Positions 58,970 to 64,000 of a DNA stretch of 64,000 nt are shown here, piece after piece. This stretch comes from Sacculina carcini (lineage: Eukaryota > Arthropoda > Thecostraca > Sacculinidae), in the NCBI GenBank assembly GCA_916048095.2, contig OU696574.1, positions 7,680,087 to 7,744,086 on the forward strand. Direction: 5' to 3'. Position numbers and translations under genes: made by a program. The first letter of the stretch is position 1; every line of letters begins with the position of its first letter. The notes beneath the pieces were generated by a model, which searched no databases, had not been told where the DNA came from, and saw only the letters and a list, made by a program, of their open reading frames with translations.

Positions 58970-60349
58970 TATAGTCATTTGGGGCAAATGGCGATTTGGT
59001 TATTTTGGGGGTAAAAAATGATTTTAACCTTAGGAGAGTTGAAATCGCTATATACGAGTAATGAGTGGATAAACTATTAGATCATTCGTTTGCTGTCATT
59101 TCAGTGTATGAATCGTCTTTCTACGTTAAAAAATGAATGTGTGACACAATTTCTCCCAAAACCTTTCAAAACATGTTGCACAAAACATTTGCAATGTTTC
59201 AGAAAATTTGTCATAATTCATCACATGGACAAATTTTGGGGGCAATTCGCGATCGCTTCAAGAAACTGGGGCAATTGGCTATAGCTATCTCTTCCATAGC
59301 ATTTATATGCAAGTATTAAAGACACCACATCATTCTGAAAGTGGGGCATATTACGATCGGTGTGGGGGTAATTGACGATCAGTGTAGCGATCGTCAATTG
59401 CCCCACACCGATCGTAATATGCCCCATCCCCGATTTCTATTTACCCCTAGAGCGATCGTCAATTGCCCCGTGGTGCACCACGTGCGACGACGTCTTGTAT
59501 TACTTCGAGGAAATGTACTTCGCGGAGCCCGCCAGGAGCCATAGTCGACTAGAATACCGCGGCGGTCATGCAAACAACTTCACTTGGCTTGCATAGAGAC
59601 TGTCCTACACTCCAGAGGACGTGGTGCGACCCCCTCACAAAAAAGAGGAGAGTCATTCCCATGAGCTGTAATAATTGATGAGAATTGCCACCAAAAGATT
59701 GCAGAGATGAACAAGTCTAAGACAAGACTTCGCAGGTAGGGAGCTCCTACTCAAACTGAGAAGTCTAGCAAGGAATGACCAAAGAAAAAGGCAAAAGTGA
59801 AAAAGAGAAAGTCGAAAGGGGATGATGAGGACTCGGAATCAACAGTGTCGCAATAACTGAAGCAAATACATCCAGTGATTTATCTCTGGAAGACCTGCTG
59901 AGAGATGGCTTTGAAACCATGCTATAACGGAACAAAACACTTCTTTTCGTAGAGTGTATTATGTATCAGCCTTAAGGCCAGGCTAAGTAAGCTAGCATTG
60001 TAATGTGAGCTAGTTCATCTTTGTTTTTCGTTTGAATATATTTAGTTGATAATTTCTGTCTTTATCTATCATCTAGTATGCCAAATTACCTTCAAATTAA
60101 CGAATTACGGATCGATCGTTAATTACCCTACGAAAATCGTCATTTACCCCACTGGGGTAAATGACGATCGCACCACTAAATTCGATCTGTATTTGAAAAA
60201 ACAAAATTTTCAAAAGCTTTCAATACGGGGATAGAAGCACAGTGTACCAACACACTATGTGGTACTTGGTATGTTTTGCTATCGTCATTAGTATAAGCTC
60301 TGGTTAGATGTTAATGAAAACGATCGACATTTGCCCCGAATGACTATAC
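58970..60349. mobile_element. ~1.38 kb TIR transposon with internal palindromes
   Basis: The left end TATAGTCATTTGGGGCAAAT and the inverted right end TATAGTCATTCGGGGCAAAT match over about 24 of 26 bases. TA at each tip could be the target duplication, which would suit a Tc1/mariner/pogo-like element. Inside, variants of GGGGCAATTGACGATCG recur in both orientations (59239, 59269, 59343, 59389, 59456, 60119, 60145, 60323). A coding-like relic at 59470-59930 includes KKKAKVKKRKSKGDDEDSES, a basic-acidic tail like a transposase C-terminus, with several stops. Confidence 0.78.
59343..59425. repeat. near-perfect 38-bp-arm palindrome
   Basis: The arms at 59343-59380 and 59389-59425 are reverse complements except for one substitution and one single-base indel. 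The loop is 8 nt. The arm has the element's own GGGGCATATTACGATCGG and TAATTGACGATC motifs. Confidence 0.93.
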
Positions 60350-60487
60350 TCCAGAATCACCAACAATGAATAACAATACCGGCACTACACAGTCTTTTCA
60401 ACAATGAATTTTTCATACAACAATACCGCCACTACACAACTGGATTTTTTATAGATATATGAATCAAGCTCAGAATACAATCGACGT

Positions 60488-60762
60488 AATCAGAGCCGTA
60501 GCAACCGCCCCCCGTACCCCCCGGCCGAATTTTGAGAGGCCCCGTTGCTCCACATATATTAAAATTTATCATTATATAAATTTATCGTATATTAAAATAT
60601 ATTATTTATAGCCTTTACCTTTTTGCTCAGATGTTTTCACCTGAGCTTGTATTATGCGATTATGTCAAATAAATAAATTCATTATTTGATGCTATATTTA
60701 TAATGGGGCCCCAAGTGTTGCCTTCGGGGGGCCCATAAGTCCTCGCAACGGCTCTGCCGGCA
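60488..60762. mobile_element. short MITE with CAGAGCCGT ends
   Basis: The left end CAGAGCCGTAGCAACC is inverted at the right (CTCGCAACGGCTCTG). Both are followed inwards by G/C-rich GGGGGCCC-type sequence, with an AT-rich centre. A CGGCACTACACA direct repeat lies outside and near (60378, 60763, 60789). Confidence 0.65.
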
Positions 60763-60882
60763 CTACACAGTCTTGTCAAGAATGAATTCCGGCACTACAC
60801 ACTCTTTTCAATGCAAATACAAAAAAGGTGCAATGATGCAAATATATGCAGTCAGACGCAAAACTCCCACCACACACACCAG

Positions 60883-61062
60883 TGACGGCGACAAGGGGGG
60901 GCTCGGAGGGGATGAAGCCCCCAAGAATATGCCAAGTCTCCCTGAACCCCCTAAAAATCCTAACCATAAGAATTTCGAGTGTAGTTCCTTATTTTTCGCC
61001 AAACACCGAATCTTTCTGCTTAGCCCCCCTCCACCGGAAAACTACTGGGGCCGCCACTGACA
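60883..61062. mobile_element. GTGGCGGC-type MITE
   Basis: The ends CAGTGACGGCGACAAGGGGG and GGGGCCGCCACTGA are inverted. The interior has AAGAATTTCGAGTGTAGTTCC and CGCCAAACACCG, also found in the copies near 29560 and 41915. Confidence 0.65.
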
Positions 61063-63346
61063 CACACACACACAAACATGCCAATTTGTGCAATGCAAAT
61101 AGCAATTTAGTGCGGTTGCAATTGATCAGGCCGGTAGAGGCACGGATGTGTTGGGTACTACATCACGCAATCAAATGGCATAAGGCAAACTATAAGCTCA
61201 ACCAACAAGCAACAGGGAACGCTAGGCCTTGCTAATTAATGCATCATTAATTAATAAATGTCATTATTGTACAATAATGTGGTATAAAAATGGATATTAC
61301 TTCGGGCTATGGTTTTGCAAATATTGAAAATCATAACAGTTTTAATCCGCCACTGCCCACACAATCAGTGTACACGCCCACAAAAATGCATGCCAGCACA
61401 CACACACACACACACATAAACGCGCATGCAGACAAACACACACACACATAAGCACACTCACAGATTTGGATGTCAACAAAATGAGCAAGCAAGCACAAAA
61501 ACAACAACAAGAACACCACATGTTTTCGGCAGCAAATCACTTCAAATTTTCTACCAGGAACCTTACTATAAAAAGCGCAATGGCTAGAATTACACGCTAG
61601 AAATTCCTGTCCTACTGCTACACAGCATTGAGTGTGCGTGTTTGTGTGTGTGTGTGAGTGTGTGTGTTTGTGTGTGGCTGGAAATGTAGCGACAGCAGCA
61701 GAGGTAGACAGAAGCCAAGATTACACGAGAGTAAGCGACTGGCAGGAACATGGAAGTCACGGTCATTGCCCGGGGCTACTAGTTCGGTGTCCACACAATA
61801 GAGAGAAGAGGACACAACACGGAACACGCTCACCTGCGTGTGTGTATGTGTATGTACAGGCTCAGCATCAAGGTCACGATAGCTCACACACACACGCATA
61901 CACACACACACACATACACACATTATGAACACGTGTACCTTTAAAATAAACTAACTAAGCATACACACACAAATAGTATCGGTGCCTTCCATACGAGAAC
62001 ACATAGCGTGTATACAATATCATACCACCATATACATATAATATACCACAAGATGTACAATATTAAATATGACACATGTGCATAGCATAACAGGAATGCG
62101 TGTATATTTACATTGTTGTGAAAATGACATCCACAAGTCTCAACTTTCCAAGCAAGCTAAGCTAGATGTAATAAGGTGTTGGGATATTGGTATTGATGTA
62201 TTGACTCGCATTAGAGTTGGGCCAAGGGTATCCAGTCCTCCAACACGTAATTGATACAAAGATAATTTGACACACGCACACACACAATGGGGTTTCCATA
62301 ACCGACTTAGCGTGCACTCTCCAACTCTCACTAACTCACTCACTCTCACTCGCACCATTGCTCTGTGGTGCATTGCGACCGACATTATGGCCAAACACAC
62401 ACCAATTGCTTGCTCTCACACTCTCTCCGCTCAAACTTCCACACTCACATCCACTCAACGAGCGTGGGACCGCAGTACCACCAACTGTCGTGTGCAGAAA
62501 AATCGCGAAAAATGTTTGCCTTGGCGCAAAGCACGCATACACGTGTGTGTGTGTGTGTGTATGTGTGTGTGTGAGTCTGTGTGTACAACACATGGGTGAT
62601 AAGCGCCCGAACGTGTCGGAATTAATGCGTGTGTGTGCGTGTGCGTGTACGTGTGTGTGTGTGTGTATATGTGCGTGTACGTGGTCGATACAGCACAACA
62701 TACACGCACACAATACAGACACATACATATAGACAGGAAGGACCAAGGCCAACCAACACACGAGATCACACACACACACAGACAAACCAACCAACACACT
62801 GTCATCAATATGCCCACGCTGCGAACGCTCCAGTATTAGCTAGCTAGAACTAGCTCGGAAGTGATCATGCACATCACACATCACGGCGCGTCATATCATA
62901 TCAAACATACCACCATATCGCATCAAATAACCCGATTAAACCATTATATATCGTTCTATCATCATATATCATTAAAATTACAGCCATTTTAGCACTAGTT
63001 CAATGACTATGCTCTTCGTGAGACACACACCCACACACACGCACACGCGCTCAGTTGAATTGGCCCGAACACACAGTGGTTTCCAAGCCAGGCACGCGAA
63101 CACACAAATTTAATACGTCAGAATAAAACTAGCTGCACCAAAAACACTTGTAAAATCCATTTTTACAAGAAAGAATTGATTAACATATATAAGTGTTGTA
63201 ACCCCTGGATTTAAGTTGTCCATAAGCGAACTCTATACAGACATATATAATTTACTGACAGATTTGATTAAAAAATTATTTACTTCCCATTTAATAGACA
63301 AATAATACGCCGACAAGTTAGGCAAAACAAAACTCCACAACTCATT
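61063..63346. other. non-coding, microsatellite-rich
   Basis: CA/TG arrays at 61398-61450, 61630-61675, 61885-61920, 62535-62580, 62630-62690 and 62765-62785. Open patches near 61675-61840 (both strands) and 62330-62520 have no recognised family. Confidence 0.45.
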
Positions 63347-63409
63347 TTGTTTGAGAGCCACTGCACGCACCAGCACAAAACTAAAAAAACAAAAAAAATC
63401 GGCTTATTG

Positions 63410-63748
63410 ATCCGAGCTTGTCAAGGTCACGAACATAAAAGCACATTCTACATTGATACAAAAATAAAACCAGGTCAACTGCAAGAAATATGCCGACGTG
63501 ATAAATTGCACAGATGTGAATTGGAGTATATATCTACACGTCATTCGTATGACAAAATGACTGGCAAAATGGAAAATAGAATTTGGCTGGTAAAATGGGA
63601 CAGCGTCACATGCAATTCAATCGCAAATCGGCCTACACTAAACGTGATTGATCCAAATCGAGCGATTGATCTATTCCGAGCGTGCAGCCGAGTGGTGAAT
63701 GAATATGGCACAAGAGGAACACCACACACACACACACTGACTCTCTGA
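63410..63748 (+). CDS. unidentified protein-like ORF or exon
   Basis: An open plus-strand frame with non-repetitive, charged, protein-like composition. It includes GLLIRACQGHEHKSTFYIDT, then KIKPGQLQEICRRDKLHRCE, KMENRIWLVKWDS and IDPNRAIDLFRACSRVVNEY. The last part passes into CA repeat, so the real coding part probably ends at a donor such as CGAGTG|GTGAAT near 63692. A good acceptor (CTTTCATTTCAG) lies at 63760-63771. The frame extends back to an ATG at 63347, but that stretch is Lys/Thr-rich and may be intron. I do not recognise the family; it could be a host exon of a plus-strand gene continuing to the right, or a transposon gene. Confidence 0.4.
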   Translation: MRACQGHEHKSTFYIDTKIKPGQLQEICRRDKLHRCELEYISTRHSYDKMTGKMENRIWLVKWDSVTCNSIANRPTLNVIDPNRAIDLFRACSRVVNEYGTRGTPHTHTLTL

Positions 63749-64000
63749 AATAATTCATCCTTTCATTTCAGTTATATTCAGAGTATTATCTGCACTAATG
63801 ACACCCCATATATAACCACAAGAACGTTCACAAAATTCGGTATGCAACATATATTTCTGCTCAAGACAAAACTATACAACTATTCTATCTATTCTATCTA
63901 TACTCTAACTATTCTAACTATCTATCTACTCTAACTATTCTATAACGACTCAAACCATTCTATCAAACCTGAAACTATTGAACTATTGAGCCTGAACTAT
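63749..64000. other. AT-rich end of window
   Basis: Contains a possible 3' splice site (63760-63771), and then CTATTCTATCTA / CTAACTATTC degenerate repeats from 63885 to the end. Confidence 0.5.

Overview
The window is animal (metazoan) nuclear DNA. It has short GC-rich exons inside AT-rich introns, very dense CA/TG microsatellites, many degraded DNA transposons and LINE fragments, tRNA-like SINE heads, and no bacterial-style gene packing. I cannot fix the phylum. The one recognisable host gene is too divergent to be an ordinary vertebrate copy, so an invertebrate or basal chordate is most likely (inference).

Region 1, about 1-21 kb: the minus strand carries the 5' and central part of a p160/SRC nuclear receptor coactivator gene (vertebrate NCOA1-3, Drosophila taiman family). 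I rebuilt it exon by exon: a bHLH-like exon (20651-20966), an optional 63-nt exon (18700-18762), a linker (12782-12919), PAS-A (11999-12224 and 11290-11537), an expanded inter-PAS exon (9932-10417), PAS-B (3644-3960), a low-complexity Ala/Ser/Thr/Pro exon (2709-3282), and two exons each with an LxxLL receptor-binding motif (875-1060 and 1-80). All exon junctions agree in reading phase. The gene continues off the left edge. Its first coding exon is not identified with confidence; weak candidates lie at 39.5-39.8 kb and 53.2 kb.

The most interesting signal is in its introns. Nearly every 3' splice site is preceded by a (TG)n tract instead of a pyrimidine tract. At least three introns also carry a (CA)n tract just after the 5' splice site, so intron ends could pair with each other.

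Region 2, about 21-55 kb: no gene identified. It holds two inverted copies of a ~1.1 kb transposon (22.2-23.3 and 41.2-42.3 kb), a 3.3 kb AT-rich repeat with ~200/400-bp internal monomers (35.0-38.3 kb), hAT-type MITEs, SINE-like heads and very long microsatellites, including a ~310-bp uninterrupted TG tract at 49.27 kb.

Region 3, about 55-61 kb, is a transposon cluster: a 5'-truncated CR1/jockey-like LINE with a long intact reverse-transcriptase frame (minus), a broken hAT transposase with a hAT MITE nested in it and flanked by an 8-bp target duplication, a 1.4 kb TIR element with a near-perfect internal palindrome, and smaller MITEs. Region 4, 61-64 kb, is microsatellite-rich and ends with an unidentified protein-like plus-strand ORF (63.4-63.75 kb).
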